The notes: generated by a model not told the origin, from the sequence alone. A stretch of DNA of 64,000 nt from Isoetes taiwanensis (GCA_021234155.1 JAJEKV010000041.1:6749880-6813879); one strand, 5' to 3'. Numbered from the stretch's first letter, positions 24,037 to 38,249 are shown. Numbers and translations: made by a program.

Positions 24037-24506
24037 TTGACCCATCTGCAAAGTGTGCCGAGGGGGCGGATGGAGTGGACAACCCTAGCCGATGTTCTAT
24101 GCCGATAGCGCCATGCCAAGACTTCGGTCTGCTGATCTCTTGAGGCCCAGTAGTCGGTCGATCCTCACCGAGTCCGAGCGGGGTAGAACCCGGGGTTTGG
24201 GTGTTTTCTTAGGTTAGATGCATATTCTATGCCGTTGGTATTTGGATGGATCGCCACCCTTCGTGGTGGTTATTTATATATGATTTATCTTTGTGTGCTA
24301 ACCCTTGTATTCATGCTTCCGTGGCGTAGGAGTCCCATTGAAGGCGTGGGCGAATGACCCCTTCGTGTCCTTCTTTTCGGGCATCATTTCATAGATGGCC
24401 CGAAATAGGCGGAGGAGCCCGCTCATGGCAAGTTGGTTTGCCATGGGAGGGAAAGTCCCCATCATGTATAACTGGTGGGTGTCGTCGTATATATCTGGGG
24501 GCGTCC
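24037..24506 (+). repeat. partial tandem duplication of the LTR 3' end
   Basis: After the LTR end at 24036 the sequence returns to TTGACCCATCTGCAAAGTG, equivalent to about 23567, and repeats the last 470 bp of the LTR. Confidence 0.75.
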
Positions 24507-24837
24507 TGATGGTATCGAGCTCTGCTCTAACTTAGCTGAAATGTAACCTTTGTAGTTCTTATGATGTGGTTTGTACCACCTACTTCCCAAATGGGCAGGG
24601 GCCAACTCTATGTTGGACTTGTACATGCTGATGTATTCACATGTGCAGGCCAGTAAGCAGTACGTGACTTGCCCATGTATGGATCTGCATAGAAGAGTTT
24701 AAGCACCAAGGTGCATTTAACATACTTATCATAAGAAGGTTTAAGGATACTTCCTTCTATTGCAGTTTTCGATTAACCGTCATTTGTTTAACTAACCCCA
24801 ATGCTGAGGACAACATTATTTTCTAAGAGGGGGTGAA
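24507..24837 (+). mobile_element. severely deleted internal region
   Basis: A degraded primer site, TGGTATCGAGC (24510-24520), is joined straight to TCTGCTCTAACTTAGC, which lies about 1.45 kb further on in copy 1 (2611). Only the last 320 bp and the purine tract of the internal region remain. The join carries an AGC microhomology. Confidence 0.7.
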
Positions 24838-27800
24838 TGTGACGTTCCATGTATTTATATGGTATATGTATAAATACGCTGACACGTCACCCAATAAAGG
24901 TACGCCACCATGGAGTATCTTAACCTAAGGGGTTGACCTAAAAGGGATACCCCGTACATAAACTATAATTTTCCCATGGGATTATGCCATAGTTCCAAAG
25001 GTTTCTACCACAGTCCAAGGCCTTTTCTAAAGGTTCCTTCAGTAAATTTGCGTTTTGCCATGTTTTGTCACACCTAACCTATTTATCTTAAGTTAGCATG
25101 TCAACCTCAACTTTTGATCCATTTGAATGTTGTCGTCTTTGGCTCCCTCATAATGAAGCGGAGGCACTAAAACCCCCTGGTCTTCTAATAGGAAAATCCA
25201 ATGTTTCAATCTTCATTAGTAACCGCCATATGATTATCCAATTCCTTACCCTCTTAAGAGTTTCGAAGTCATAATCTCTAACGGGTCTATGCATGCAAGG
25301 AAACGGATCCTCCGACTTCTACTTACGTACCTAGAATTGTTCACCGCGTGTAGGGTAACTCTTCGATTACATGGACTACTGGTCTATATAACCTTAACCG
25401 TTCTGATCAATACACCTCGTCTTGATTTTATCGGGACTTGGAATTCCTATGTACTGCCCTCTTCTTGGTTACCCCTAAAGGTATAATCGCCAAAGTCATC
25501 GTACTCCTTCTTATCTTCCATCAGGGGACGCGATATTCTTATATATCTTTTCATTCCCAAAACCAAATAAATGCTCTTAGCTTATAACGTTGAACTAATA
25601 CATTGGTATCTAGAACCTTTGAGTAGTTAAGCTCTCATTATCGGTTATTCCAATACCGTTCCAACCATCCTCGGGATGTTTTTGAACGTAACATCACCGT
25701 ATATGCTAGACTTACTCTATCTATTCTCACTCATTTAAACTTTTCTCGTCTTCCTTAGTACGAGTATCTAAGATAATCAACTCTAACCATTCGGATAACT
25801 TGAATGCTTATCTATGGTAAAGCATACCTAACCCAATATCTCGTATATAAGCATATCATTATGCTCCTTCTGTAAACCTTGTCAAGTAATATTTCCCTCG
25901 CCTTGTACGAATATTCTATTATCTTTTAATATGACATACATCTGGATGTCACAATCGACATCCTTGATATCCTCGCTAGTGTAGTATGTAATACTACTAA
26001 ATCCTTCCTACAGCCAGAACCACTACGTTGTTATTATGAGATATAGTAACATGTGTGCACCAACCCTAACTCTTGACTCATATATGATTCGTTGACGTAG
26101 CCCTAGATGCTTCTCCCTATATATCTTTGTGGATTTCACACCACACCTTCTAGACTCTCTATCCTTAGGTTGCCTTGGTCCTCACGCTCTAGTCATAAAT
26201 TCCATAGGGGCACATGCCACCCTAAGTTCCTAGTGGCCATACTTGATGTCTACTATAGGAATTCTTATCTTCATTACCTCCGTATTCATATATGTGAACT
26301 AAAAGTTCTAGTATATACCCTATCTTTTTCTAGGTATGTTCCTAGTAAATGGTCCTAATACACATCTACCAACGGAACTACTCCTCGGGATGCACACACG
26401 ATACCAAGTCCGGTACATCCTCCTTGGCGGATGTTCATTGGATGCCTCCCTTCTTCATATTCCGGGCTTTGGTCTCTTCAAAGTGTCCTCCAACTCTCTA
26501 TATTTTGAAACGTTGTTTACAACAACTTTCAAGCACCTCTTGTCTCCCACTTGTCGTGTGGGTACATTACTTGCCTTCCTAATGTATCATTAGTTCAACG
26601 CCAACTTTCCTTCATAGAATAAGCTTCGCCAGAGCTCCAACATACTTTGTAGCTTTCAGACGGTTACACCTTTTGCTAGCAATTGTCGTCTTCCATTCTA
26701 GCAGTCTTATAGAATGCTTATTCCTACCTTCGTCAGTTCGACCTCAGCTCTATTCACCTTGTGGGAAAACTACGTTCCACACTATTGTCCAGTCTTTTAT
26801 CCGACGTCTACATACCCCCGACCGACATAGGATCTGGCCATTTCCTTAATTTTCACCCTGCATAAGGATCATGCATTTGACCAACGTTATTAAGTGTATT
26901 CACGTGCCTACGTGGTCTTCTTAGTCGTCTATAATCTTGCGTCTTTGTTTCACACCTCAGGAACATCAATCTCTTTACCAAACACAATATATGTGTAATT
27001 TTATAATCCATAATTTATGGATCAACATCCTCATACACATTATTCTCTACCGTTCCACGAATCAAACCTACACTTTTAAAGTGTTTTCCCTCTCAGGAGC
27101 TGGGTACTTATAATCCAGTTTCCACCTTGGCATAGTACCTCCTTAACATGGTCTATAGTAGATAATCATAAACCACTTCTCCACCAGATATATCGTGCTA
27201 TATCCAGTCTCCTTCTACATTGAATAGCAACCTAGATGCCGCATCATACATCAATCCTTGTAATTTTTAGGTCCAGCATTTCACTTAGATACCAAACATC
27301 GTCATACCAGTTTTCTCGAGTATCCATCCAAATTAGGGGTATCTTAACACTCCTTATTCCCAACATTCAGCACTTCTACTTCAAGTAGGAGCCCGGGACC
27401 TCCTCAGTTATCATCATCTAAAAGGCTCAGGGCAGACCACGCATGGTTTCGATGCTTCCGCCATGAACACCATAGTCTCGCAACTGGCCTTCTGTGATAC
27501 AGGACGATTGCATAGCCATAGCACTTCTTGGGATAGCGGCCAGGGGCGGTACCAATTACGTTGAATGTATCGTCGGTACTGCATTACTGTATATGTGATA
27601 AATTTATGAAAATAACAATAAAATAAATAAGTAATTCAAATATAAGAATATCGGGACGTCTGGTAAATGTACAAACATAACCAATGAATTAATATGTGTC
27701 CTCATGTGACTGTAATCTATCCTAAAGATAGAAAGTGTGATTGTAGAAACATTAAAGATAATCAGCAAGTTATTAAACACATAATCAAATAAAATAGAAG

Positions 27801-29909
27801 GGGATAAATATGTATGTCTTACACAAACTTCTAAGGGAATAACGAGACTTAGATAACGTTAACGTATATAGGTCAAAATGGAATATACGGTACAATATAT
27901 AATTCTATTAAAGGGTAACTATAAATGTCAGAGGCATCTAAACACTCACAATAGCAATATATGAGTTGTTAAAATTGTACCAAAATAGGAAAACGAAATT
28001 GTAAAGTGAAGGGAGAATATAATACATATACACACAAAAGTTAATATGATTAGAATGACTTTCTATTAATCAGTGCGAGGTTAACAACTCTGTATTATAA
28101 TATAACAACAAATGGAAGTTCTTTATATCTATACCTGTCTTTAATATATAATCAGTTACTTGTATCTATAGAAAGAATGCTTTCTAACATAGATAGATAG
28201 ATAGAGTGTGAGCTCGTCACCACGGATGAAACAGTGACACTTCCACAAACTTTCACTGTTCACTTTTAACACTCCTAAGCGATGATCATGATGTGCTGCC
28301 CTGCAACAACAGTAGTCCTGATGCTGAGGACAACATCATTTTTAAGGTGGGGAGAATGTGACGTTCCAGGCATTCATACGGTATACGTATGCACGCCGGG
28401 ACACGTCACTAGGACATAAGGGGGTAATTGGCTAAGTGGGCGTCGACCACAATGGTTTTATTTAGCTATGTTAATAAATCCATTGTGGATAATTATAAAG
28501 TATATAGCCTAATTACCCTAATTAAGCTAAATTAGTTAATTAGCACCAACAAGGGGATGCCACTTGGCCCAAATCGATTGGGCAAGGCATGGTTTCCATT
28601 TTGGACACCCAAATTAGGGCTTTTGTGCCCCAATTCGAATTGGGAGCAATTGGGGATGGAGGAGGAGGAGCAGCAGCGAGCGCCCTTGATTAGTCGAGAT
28701 GGAGCAGCCCAAGACCCGATTTGGACGGTTAGTCAAGAGGGTTACTATGTCGATTTATAGCATAGCGCCTCTCTGTGGTGTGTTCTCTCTCTGTTTTCTT
28801 TGTGGTTTACTTGTTAGGCTAACCCTTGATTGATATGGTGAGTATTCTTTATCTCTAGTCTCTGTACGTGCTTTGGTTGATGGTTTAGTAGTTCTTTGCT
28901 TAGTTAGCACTCCGGAGATGGGGGATTACGGGGGGTAGAGACCTCTGAGCCCATGTATTGTAGTATGCTCCTGGATAGAGCCCTGTATTATTCCCATTAG
29001 TTGCGGCCTGTGCACAAGAACCCACCGGGTCCTAGATGCTATGGTCTGGCTTAGCACCAGACAAGGAACACAGTGGTGACATGAGGGGTGGGGTCTTGCA
29101 TGAGCATACAAGGCTCCTGAGACTCCTACAGTGGGCTAGGCCTGATAGCCGGTCACGTAGAGGGCCGGGTATGGGTCTGACACTCCCTGGGTGTAGAGGT
29201 GTGATCCGTATGGAGCACCTTGCACTTTGAGTAGATTTAGGGTGAGTAAGTGAGATGCGGATGCGGGGGTGTGATGCGGCCGCGTATTCTCTAGCTCACC
29301 CATGGAACCACCGTGATTACGGAAGGGGCCTTCCCGACCTGCCTCATCGGACCCGGCGTCATGAACACGGAGTAGGCTCAAAAGGGTGATCCCTAGAACT
29401 GCGTCCCGGGAAGGCTATAGCAAAGCCATAGCATGAATTGACCCATCACCAAAGTGTGCACGGGGGGGCGGATGGAGTGGACAACCCTAGCCGATGTTCT
29501 ATGCCGATAGCGCCATGCCAAGACTTCGGTCTGCTGATCTCTTGAGGCCCGGTAGTCGGTCGATCCTCCTTTGGAGTCACGGTAGGGGTAGAACACAGGG
29601 GTTTGGGTGTTTTCTTAGGTTAGATGCATATTCTATGCGTTGGTATTTGGATGGATCGCCACCCTTATTGGTGGTTATTTATATATGATTTATCTTTGTG
29701 TGCTAACCCTTGTATTCATGCTTCCGTGGCGTAGGAGTCCCATTGAAGGCGTGGGCGAATGACCCCTTCGTGTCCTTCTTTGGGGCATCATTTCATAGAT
29801 GGCCGAAATAGATGAGAGGCCACTGCTCATGGCAGCAAGTTGTTTGCCATGGGAGGGAAAGTCCACTGTATGTATCACGGTGGGTGTCGTATATATCACG
29901 AGGGGCGTC
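24838..29909 (+). mobile_element. giant composite LTR, second copy
   Basis: It is colinear with 18959-24036, including the internal purine tract (about 28344-28356) and the type B LTR starting TGTGACGTTCCAGGC at 28357. A TAGA microsatellite is slightly expanded near 28190. It ends in CGTATATATCACGAGGGGCGTC followed by a scrambled primer-site-like stretch. Confidence 0.65.
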
Positions 29910-30955
29910 CACCGATGCAATGGCGCTCGAGAGGTTATATATCGACCAGCGGGCGTATACATGCGAGGACTTTCCTCCATGGCAATCATCTCACCATGAG
30001 CGTGGCCCTCCGCCTATTTCGCCATCTATGAAATGAGGCCCGGTGAGAAGGACACGGCGGGGTCATTCGCCCACGCCTTCAATGGGACTCCTACGCTATG
30101 AAGCATGAATACAAGGGTTAGCACACAACATGAATTTACATAAATAACCACTACGAAGGGTGGCGAATCCATCTAATATACCAATGGCATAGAATATGCA
30201 TCTAATCCTAAGAAAACACCCGTAACCCGTGTTCTACCCCTTCGCATCCCTAAGTGAGGATCGACCGACGGCCGGGCCTCAAGGGATCAAAGCAGACCCA
30301 GTCTTGGCATGGCGCTATCGGCATAGAACATTGCCTAGGGTTGTCCACTCCATCCGCCCCTCCTGTGCACACTTTGCAGATGGGTCGATTCATGCTATGG
30401 CTTTGCTATAGCCTTCCGGAGACGCAAACTCAGGGCATCACCCTCTGAGCCTACTCCAGGTTCATGACGCCTGGTCACGTTGAGGGCCGGGTATGGGTCT
30501 GACACTCCCTGGGTGTAGTGGTGTGATCCGTATGGAGCACCATGCACTTTGAGTAGATTTAGGGTGAGTAAGTCGGGTATGGATGCGGGGGTCGCTGATG
30601 CGGCACGTATTCTCTAGCTCACCCATGGAACCACTGTGATTCTGGAAGGGGACGCCTCCCCTCTCCCTGTATATATACGACACCCAGCCGTATACATACA
30701 GGGACTTTCCCCTCCCATGGCAACCAACTTGCCATGAGCAGGGCCCTCCGTCTATTTCGGGCCATCTATGAAATGATGCCCGAAAGAAGGACACGAAGGG
30801 GTCATTCGGCCCACGCCTTCAATGGGACTCCTACGTCACGGAAGCATAGAATACAAGGGTTAGCACACAGCATAAATCATATATAAATAACCACCACGAA
30901 GGGTGGCGCATCCATCCAAATACCAACGGCATAGAATATGCATCTAACCTAAGAA
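29910..30955. repeat. alternating inverted fragments of the type B LTR
   Basis: After the + LTR end, the LTR end sequence appears reversed (about 29950-30470), then forward (about 30470-30655), then reversed again (about 30656-30955). CCATGGCAACCAACTTGCCATGAGC and the tract around it mark the reversed parts. These are palindromic joins inside one LTR type. Either a real foldback rearrangement or an artefact of inverted-read assembly could produce this. Confidence 0.75.
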
Positions 30956-31333
30956 AACTTCTAAGGGAATAACGAGACTTAGATAACGTTAACGTATATA
31001 GGTCAAAATGGAATATACGGTACAATATATAATTCTATTAAAGGGTAACTATAAATGTCAGAGGCATCTAAACACTCACAATAGCAATATATGAGTTGTT
31101 AAAATTGTACCAAAATAGGAAAACGAAATTGTAAAGTGAAGGGAGAATATAATACATATACACACAAAAGTTAATATGATTAGAATGACTTTCTATTAAT
31201 CAGTGCGAGGTTAACAACTCTGTATTATAATATAACAACAAATGGAAGTTCTTTATATCTATACCTGTCTTTAATATATAATCAGTTACTTGTATCTATA
31301 GAAAGAATGCTTTCTAACATAGATAGAGTGTGA
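30956..31333 (+). mobile_element. displaced A-rich fragment
   Basis: It matches about 27829-28206 of the preceding unit. It is joined on the left to an inverted LTR piece (AAAC shared) and on the right to the type C sequence at GTCAC (shared). No genes. Confidence 0.7.
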
Positions 31334-34300
31334 GTCACCCAATAAAGGTACGCCACCATGGAGTATCTTAACCTAAGGGGTTGACCTAAAAGGGATACCC
31401 CGTACATAAACTATAATTTTCCCATGGGATTATGCCATAGTTCCAAAGGTTTCTACCACAGTCCAAGGCCTTTTCTAAAGGTTCCTTCAATAAATTTGCG
31501 TTTTGCCATGTTTTGTCACACCTAACCTATTTATCTTAAGTTAGCATGTCAACCTCAACTTTTGATCCATTTGAATGTTGTCGTCTTTGGCTCCCTCATA
31601 ATGAAGCGGAGGCACTAAAACCCCCTGGTCTTCTAATAGGAAAATCCAATGTTTCAATCTTCATTAGTAACCGCCATATGATTATCCAATTCCTTACCCT
31701 CTTAAGAGTTTCGAAGTCATAATCTCTAACGGGTCTATGCCGCAAGGAAACGGATCCTCCAGCTTCTACTTCTGTACCTAGAATTGTTCACCGCGTGTAG
31801 GGTAACTCTTCGATTACATGGACTACTGGTCTATATAACCTTAACCGTTCTGATCAATACACCTCGTCTTGATTTTATCGGGACTTGGAATTCCTATGTA
31901 CTGCCCTCTTCTTGGTTACCCCTAAAGGTATAATCGCCAAAGTCATCGTACTCCTTCTTATCTTCCATCAGGGGACGCGATATTCTTATATATCTTTTCA
32001 TTCCCAAAACCAAATAAATGCTCTTAGCTTATAACGTTGAACTAATACATTGGTATCTAGAACCTTTGAGTAGTTAAGCTCTCATTATCGGTTATTCCAA
32101 TACCGTTCCAACCATCCTCGGGATGTTTTTGAACGTAACATCACCGTATATGCTAGACTTACTCTAGCTATTCTCACTCATTTAAACTTTTCTCGTCTTC
32201 CTTAGTACGAGTATCTAAGATAATCAACTCTAACCATTCGGATAACTTGAATGCGTATCTCTGGTAAAGCATACCTAACCCAATATCTCGTATATAAGCA
32301 TATCATTATGCTCCTTCTGTAAACCTTGTCAAGTAATATTTCCCTCGCCTTGTACGAATATTCTATTATCTTTTAATATGACATACATCTGGATGTCACA
32401 ATCGACATCCTTGATATCCTCGCTAGTGTAGTATGTAATACTACTAAATCCTTCCTACAGCCAGAACCACTACGTTGTTATTATGAGATATAGTAACATG
32501 TGTGCACCAACCCTAACTCTTGACTCATATATGATTCGTTGACGTAGCCCTAGATGCTTCTCCTATATATGCTGTGGATTTCACACCACACCTTCTAGAC
32601 TCTCTATCCTTAGGTTGCCTTGGTCCTCACGCTCTAGTCATAAATTCCATAGGGGCACATGCCACCCTAAGTTCCTAGTGGCCATACTTGATGTCTACTA
32701 TAGGAATTCTTATCTTCATTACCTCCGTATTCATATATGTGAACTAAAAGTTCTAGTATATACCCTATCTTTTTCTAGGTATGTTCCTAGTAAATGGTCC
32801 TAATACACATCTACCAACGCGGAACTACTCCTCGGGATGCACACACGATACCAAGTCCAGAGTACATCCTTCTTGGCCAGATGTTCATTGGATGCCTCCC
32901 TTCTTCATATTCCAGGCTTTGGTCTCTTCAAAGTGTCCCTCCAAACTCTCTATATTTGAAACGTTGTTTACAACAACTTTCAAGCACCTCTTGTCTCCCA
33001 CTTGTCGTGTGGGTACATTACTTGCCTTCCTAATGTATCATTAGTTCAACGCCAACTTTCCTTCATAGAATAAGCTTCGCCAGAGCTCCAACATACTTTG
33101 TAGCTTTCAGACGGTTACACCTTTTGCTAGCAATTGTCGCCTTCCATTCTAGCGGTCTTATAGAATGCTTATTCCTACCTTCGTCAGTTCGACCTCAGCT
33201 CTATTCACCTTGTGGGAAAACTACGTTCCACACTATTGTCCAGTCTTTTATCCGACGTCTACATACCCCCGACCACGACATAGGATCTGGCCATTTCCTT
33301 AATTTTCACCCTGCATAAGGATCATGCATTTGACCAACGTTATTAAGTGTATTCACGTGCCTCGTGGTCTTCTTAGTCGCCTATAATCTTGCGTCTTTGT
33401 TTCACACCTCGGGAACATCAATCTCTTTACCAAACACAATATATGTGTAATTTTATAATCCATAATTTATGGATCAACATCCTCATACACATTATTCTCT
33501 CTCCCACCACGAATCAAACCTACACTTTTAAAGTGTTTTCCCTCTCAGGAGCTGGGTACTTATAATCCAGTTTCCACCTTGGCATAGTACCTCCTTAACA
33601 TGGTCTATAGTAGATAATCATAAACCACTTCTCCACCAGATATATCGTGCTATATCCAGTCTCCTTCTACATTGAATAGCAACCTAGATGCCGCATCATA
33701 CATCAATCCTTGTAATTTTTAGGTCCAGCATTTCACTTAGATACCAAACATCGTCATACCAGTTTTCTCGAGTATCCATCCAAATTAGGGGTATCTTAAC
33801 ACTCCTTATTCCCAACATTCAGCACTTCTACTTCAAGTAGGAGCCCGGGACCTCCTCAGTTATCATCATCTAAAAGGCTCAGGGCAGACCACGCATGGTT
33901 TCGATGCTTCCGCCATGAACACCATAGTCTCGCAACTGGCCTTCTGTGATACAGGACGATTGCATAGCCATAGCACTGCCGGATAGCGACCGGGGCGGTA
34001 CCAATTACGTTGAATGTATACGTCAGCTGTACCTGTACCTGTATGTGTGATAAATTTATGAAAATAACAATAAAATAAATAAGTAATTCAAATATAAGAA
34101 TACCGGGACGTCTGGTAAATGTACAAACATAACCAATGAATTAATATGTGTCCTCATGTGACTGTAATCTATCCTAAAGATAGAAAGTGTGATTGTAGAA
34201 ACATTAAAGATAATCAGCAAGTTATTAAACACATAATCAAATAAAATAGAAGGGGATAAGTATGTATGTCTTACACAAACTTCTAAGGGAATAACGAGAC

Positions 34301-36346
34301 TTAGATAACGTTAACGTATATAGGTCAAAATGGAATATACGATACAATATATAATTCTATTAAAGGGTAACTATAAATGTCAGAGGCATCTAAACACTCA
34401 CAATAGCAATATATGAGTTGTTAAAATTGTACCAAAATAGGAAAACGAAATTGTAAAGTGAAGGGAGAATATAATACATATACACACAAAAGTTAATATG
34501 ATTAGAATGACTTTCTATTAATCAGTGCGAGGTTAACAACTCTGTATTATAATATAACAACAAATGGAAGTTCTTTATATCTATACCTGTCTTTAATATA
34601 TAATCAGTTACTTGTATCTATAGAAAGAATGCTTTCTAACATAGATAGAGTGTGAGCTCGTCACCACGGATGAAACAGTGACACTTCCACAAACTTTCAC
34701 TGTTCACTTTTAACACTCCTAAGCGATGATCATGATGTGCTGCCCTGCAACAACGGTAGTCCCGATCTTTGAGGGCGACATCATTTTTAAGGTGGGGAGA
34801 ATGTGGCGTTCGCATTCATTCATACGGTATACGTATGCACGCCGGGACACGTCACTAGGACATAAGGGGGTAATTGGCTAAGTGGGCGTCGACCACAATG
34901 GTTTTATTTAGCTATGTTAATAAATCCATTGTGGATAATTATAAAGTATATAGCCTAATTACCCTAATTAAGCTAAATTAGTTAATTAGCACCAACAAGG
35001 GGGTGCCACTTGGCCCAAATCGATTGGGCAAGGCATGGTTTCCATTTTGGACACCCAAATTAGGGCTTTTGTGCCCCAATTCGAATTGGGAGCAATTGGG
35101 GATGGAGGAGGAGGAGCAGCAGCCAGGCGCCCTTCAGTTAGTCGAGATGGAGCAGCCCAAGACCGATTTGACGGTTAGTCAGTAGGTTACTATGTCGATT
35201 TATAGCATAGCGCCTCTCTGTGGTGTGTTCTCTCTCTGTTTTCTTTGTGGTTTACTTGTTAGGCTAACCCTTGATTGATATGGTGAGTATTCTTTATCTC
35301 TAGTCTCTTGTCGTGCTTTGGTTGATGGTTTAGTAGTTCTTTGCTTAGTTAGCACTCGGGAGATGGGGGATTACGGGGTAGAGACCTCTGAGCCCATGTA
35401 TTGTAGTATGCTCTGGATAGAGCCCCAGACATTCCCATTAGTTGCGGCTGTGCACAAGAACCCACCGGGTCCTAGATGCTATGGTGCGGCTTAGCACCGG
35501 ACAAGGAACACAAGGTGACATGAGGGGTGGGGTCTTGCATGAGCATACAAGGCTCCCGAGACTCTACAAATGGGCTAGGCCCGATGGCCGGTCACGTGTA
35601 GGGGCGGGTATGGGTCCGACACTCCCACAGGTGTAGAGGTGTGATCCGTATGGAGCACCTTGCACTTTGAGTAGATTTAGGGTGAGTAAGTGGCACGGAT
35701 GCGGGGTCGCTGATGCGGCACGTATTCTCTAGCTCACCCATGGAACCACCTGTGATTACGGAAGGGGCGCTTCCCCGACCTGCCTCATCGGACCAAAGGT
35801 CATGAACCCTCGGAGTAGGCTCAAAAGGGTGATCCCTAGAACACCGCGTCTCCTAAGGCTATAGCAAAACCATAGCATGAAATTGACCCATCTGCAAAGT
35901 GTGCACGGGAGGGGCGGATGGAGTGGACAACCCTAGCCGATGTTCTATGCCCGATAGCGCCATGCCAAGACTTCGGTCTGGCGATCTCTTGAGGCCCGGT
36001 AGTCGGTCGATCCTCACCGAGTCCGAGCGGGGGTAGAACCAGGGGTTTGGGTGTTTTCTTAGGTTAGATGCATATTCTATGCCGTTGGTATTTGGATGGA
36101 TGCGCCACCCTTCGTGGTGCTTATTTATATATGATTTATGCTGTGTGCTAACCCTTGTATTCATGCTTCCGTGACGTAGGAGTCCCATTGAAGGCGTGGG
36201 CCGAATGACCCCTTCGTGTCCTTCTTTCGGGCATCATTTCATAGATGGCCCGAAATAGACGGAGGGCCCTGCTCATGGCAAGTTGGTTGCCATGGGAGGG
36301 GAAAGTCCCTGTATGTATACGGCTGGGTGTCGTATATATACAGGGA
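31334..36346 (+). mobile_element. giant composite LTR, third copy, both ends truncated
   Basis: It enters the type C sequence about 50 bp after its start (TCACCCAATAAAGG) and runs through the A-rich block, the purine tract and a type B LTR (34802-36346). The LTR stops at CAGGGAGC, without GTCACA, against unrelated DNA. No genes are recognised. Confidence 0.65.
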
Positions 36347-37048
36347 GCATGACATTCATGTTATGTTTTTATCATTTTGTGTTTTGTGATTTATTTTGTT
36401 GGACTTGTATTCGTTACTTTTGTCACTTTAATTGTGTGTCATAATACCCATGGGTGGAATTGGGTTGCATCTGAGCTTAGCAGCAGAGGAGATTGGAGCA
36501 TGAAGAGCTAGGCATAAAGATAACAAGTAATGAGATCTTGCATTCTATGAATGGTTGAAGTCATGTTTAACTAAGAGAATACATAATATAATTATAAAAA
36601 TAAAGACTGATTGTAAATTTGGCTCCTGAAGGTGTCCTAAAGATGAAGTCTGAGCCCACAATCACTTGGCATGGGATAAAAGCAGTTACGGTCATGAGAC
36701 CTTATGGATTTTTAGTTGGAAGTGCTGGCTTGAGGTTTCACATTAGTTGTGCCAATTGAATGCATAAGCTAAGGATGTGGATTTTAAATATAAAACATGA
36801 GTAACCATAGCTAAGTAATTTACTGTCAATATGGGGACTCGACAGAACGTGGGGAATTTGGGTGAGATTCACGTTCCTAGAATGAAGAGAGTATCTGAAT
36901 ATGAAGCTTATGGGGCATTTACAATGTGGTTATGCAGGGAGTCCTGCAATGCTTAGATCTCTACTTTGTTCAACAAAGTGCACGACGTTGGATTTACATC
37001 AATGTGGTAACATGATTTGATATTTCTTCATCTTTGAATTGTTATTCT
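36347..37048. other. unassigned low-copy DNA
   Basis: About 700 bp of AT-rich sequence unlike the array. It may include upstream exon or promoter sequence of the protease pseudogene that follows, but no start could be placed. Confidence 0.4.
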
Positions 37049-38249
37049 AGTCTTTGTGACGAGGTTCATGACAGTCTTCACGAGGCATGGACATTTGATA
37101 GGACTGCAGGTGGACATGGAATTATGTACTTGAATGTGCGTGGGACTTTCTATCTGGCACAGATCTTTGTCTCCTTGCGAGGATGGGCTTCAGAGAGAGG
37201 GCGAGAAGCTCGGGCACCCATTTAGTTGAGGCTTGACACTAGCTTTAGGCCTCGGCCTTGGTTCTGGCGGATTGCGAGGGAGATTGCCACAACATACGAG
37301 TGGAAGGCACATGGTCTTTTGTACCATGTTGTGCAGAGATGCATACAGGAGGAGACAGGGGTCCAGATCATGTCGAGCCTTTGTCCACATGGTTCTATTG
37401 AGTTTGACGACCGAGTTCCTTGATGCCGCATACGACGGTTGGTGGGGAGATTGGCACATGTGGTTCTACATCATGTAAGTGCAGCAGCATGTTTTTGTAT
37501 TGTACAAATGCTTTATTTTTCTCTAATATATGCTTTGCATACATGTAGGACTATTAGACACGTTGTCTGACGAGGATCGTGGGCGTGTCTGGTTTGTGGA
37601 TCCCACGTACTACACACGTGCATACCCCTTTCGTGGAGGATCTGCCACCCATGACGAGAGTGTACCTTCATTGGATCCTTTATTTCGTGATACCTATAAT
37701 CCAACAATGGATTGGAGTATGCTAGAAGTGGTGTTTTGGCCCGTCGTGCATGGGTGAGTGGTAGTGGAATGTTATACCTTATTGTATGCATGTTTATACA
37801 TTTCTGTGACATCTCTTTGTATCATGATAGTTCTCACTGGTGGTTGTACATCCTCGCTTGAGACCTTGACGATTACCATGTCCTTGGGGACATCGAGGAT
37901 GTGCAAACATCCTGGTTGTGTTTTGATTCCTAATGAGTGGAGAAATGTGGTGAGCATTGTACCGTTATCCAATTGAACATGTACATGAATTGCTTGTAGA
38001 ATGAGTGGAATGGATGCTTGCTAATGCCAAACCGATATGCAGGGGTTTAGGATTTACCTGCAGATTAGAGGTGCATCCGAGGAGGTATGAGATGGGCTTA
38101 CGCCTCTCGTTATCCAGGACATGGATGTGCCTAGTCAGGTTGATGCGACCAGTTGCGGTGTTCATGTGGCTTTTAACCATGCATTTATTGGCAAATAGGT
38201 TCTTCATCAATGATTCCATTGAAGGAGCTTTGTCTAGTGCCGCTCAGGT
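37049..38249 (+). pseudogene. Ulp1/C48-type cysteine protease gene, spliced, broken
   Basis: Several exons can be traced. One runs from an acceptor at about 37049 to a GTAAGT donor at 37475, the next is 37549-37753 (donor GTGAGT), and the next starts at 37831. Across the last junction the frame reads VFWPVVHG then SHWWLYIL, followed by DLDDYHVLGD. A later exon has SQVDATSCGVHV, with Cys at 38154-38156. These match the His, Asp, Gln and Cys catalytic positions of Ulp1-like (C48) SUMO proteases. In-frame stops (for example TGA before DLDDY) and a frame change near 37410 break it. In plants such domains often sit in Mutator-like or CACTA transposons, so a transposon origin is possible. Upstream residues (GTFYLAQIFVSLRGW) are not recognised. 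Confidence 0.6.
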
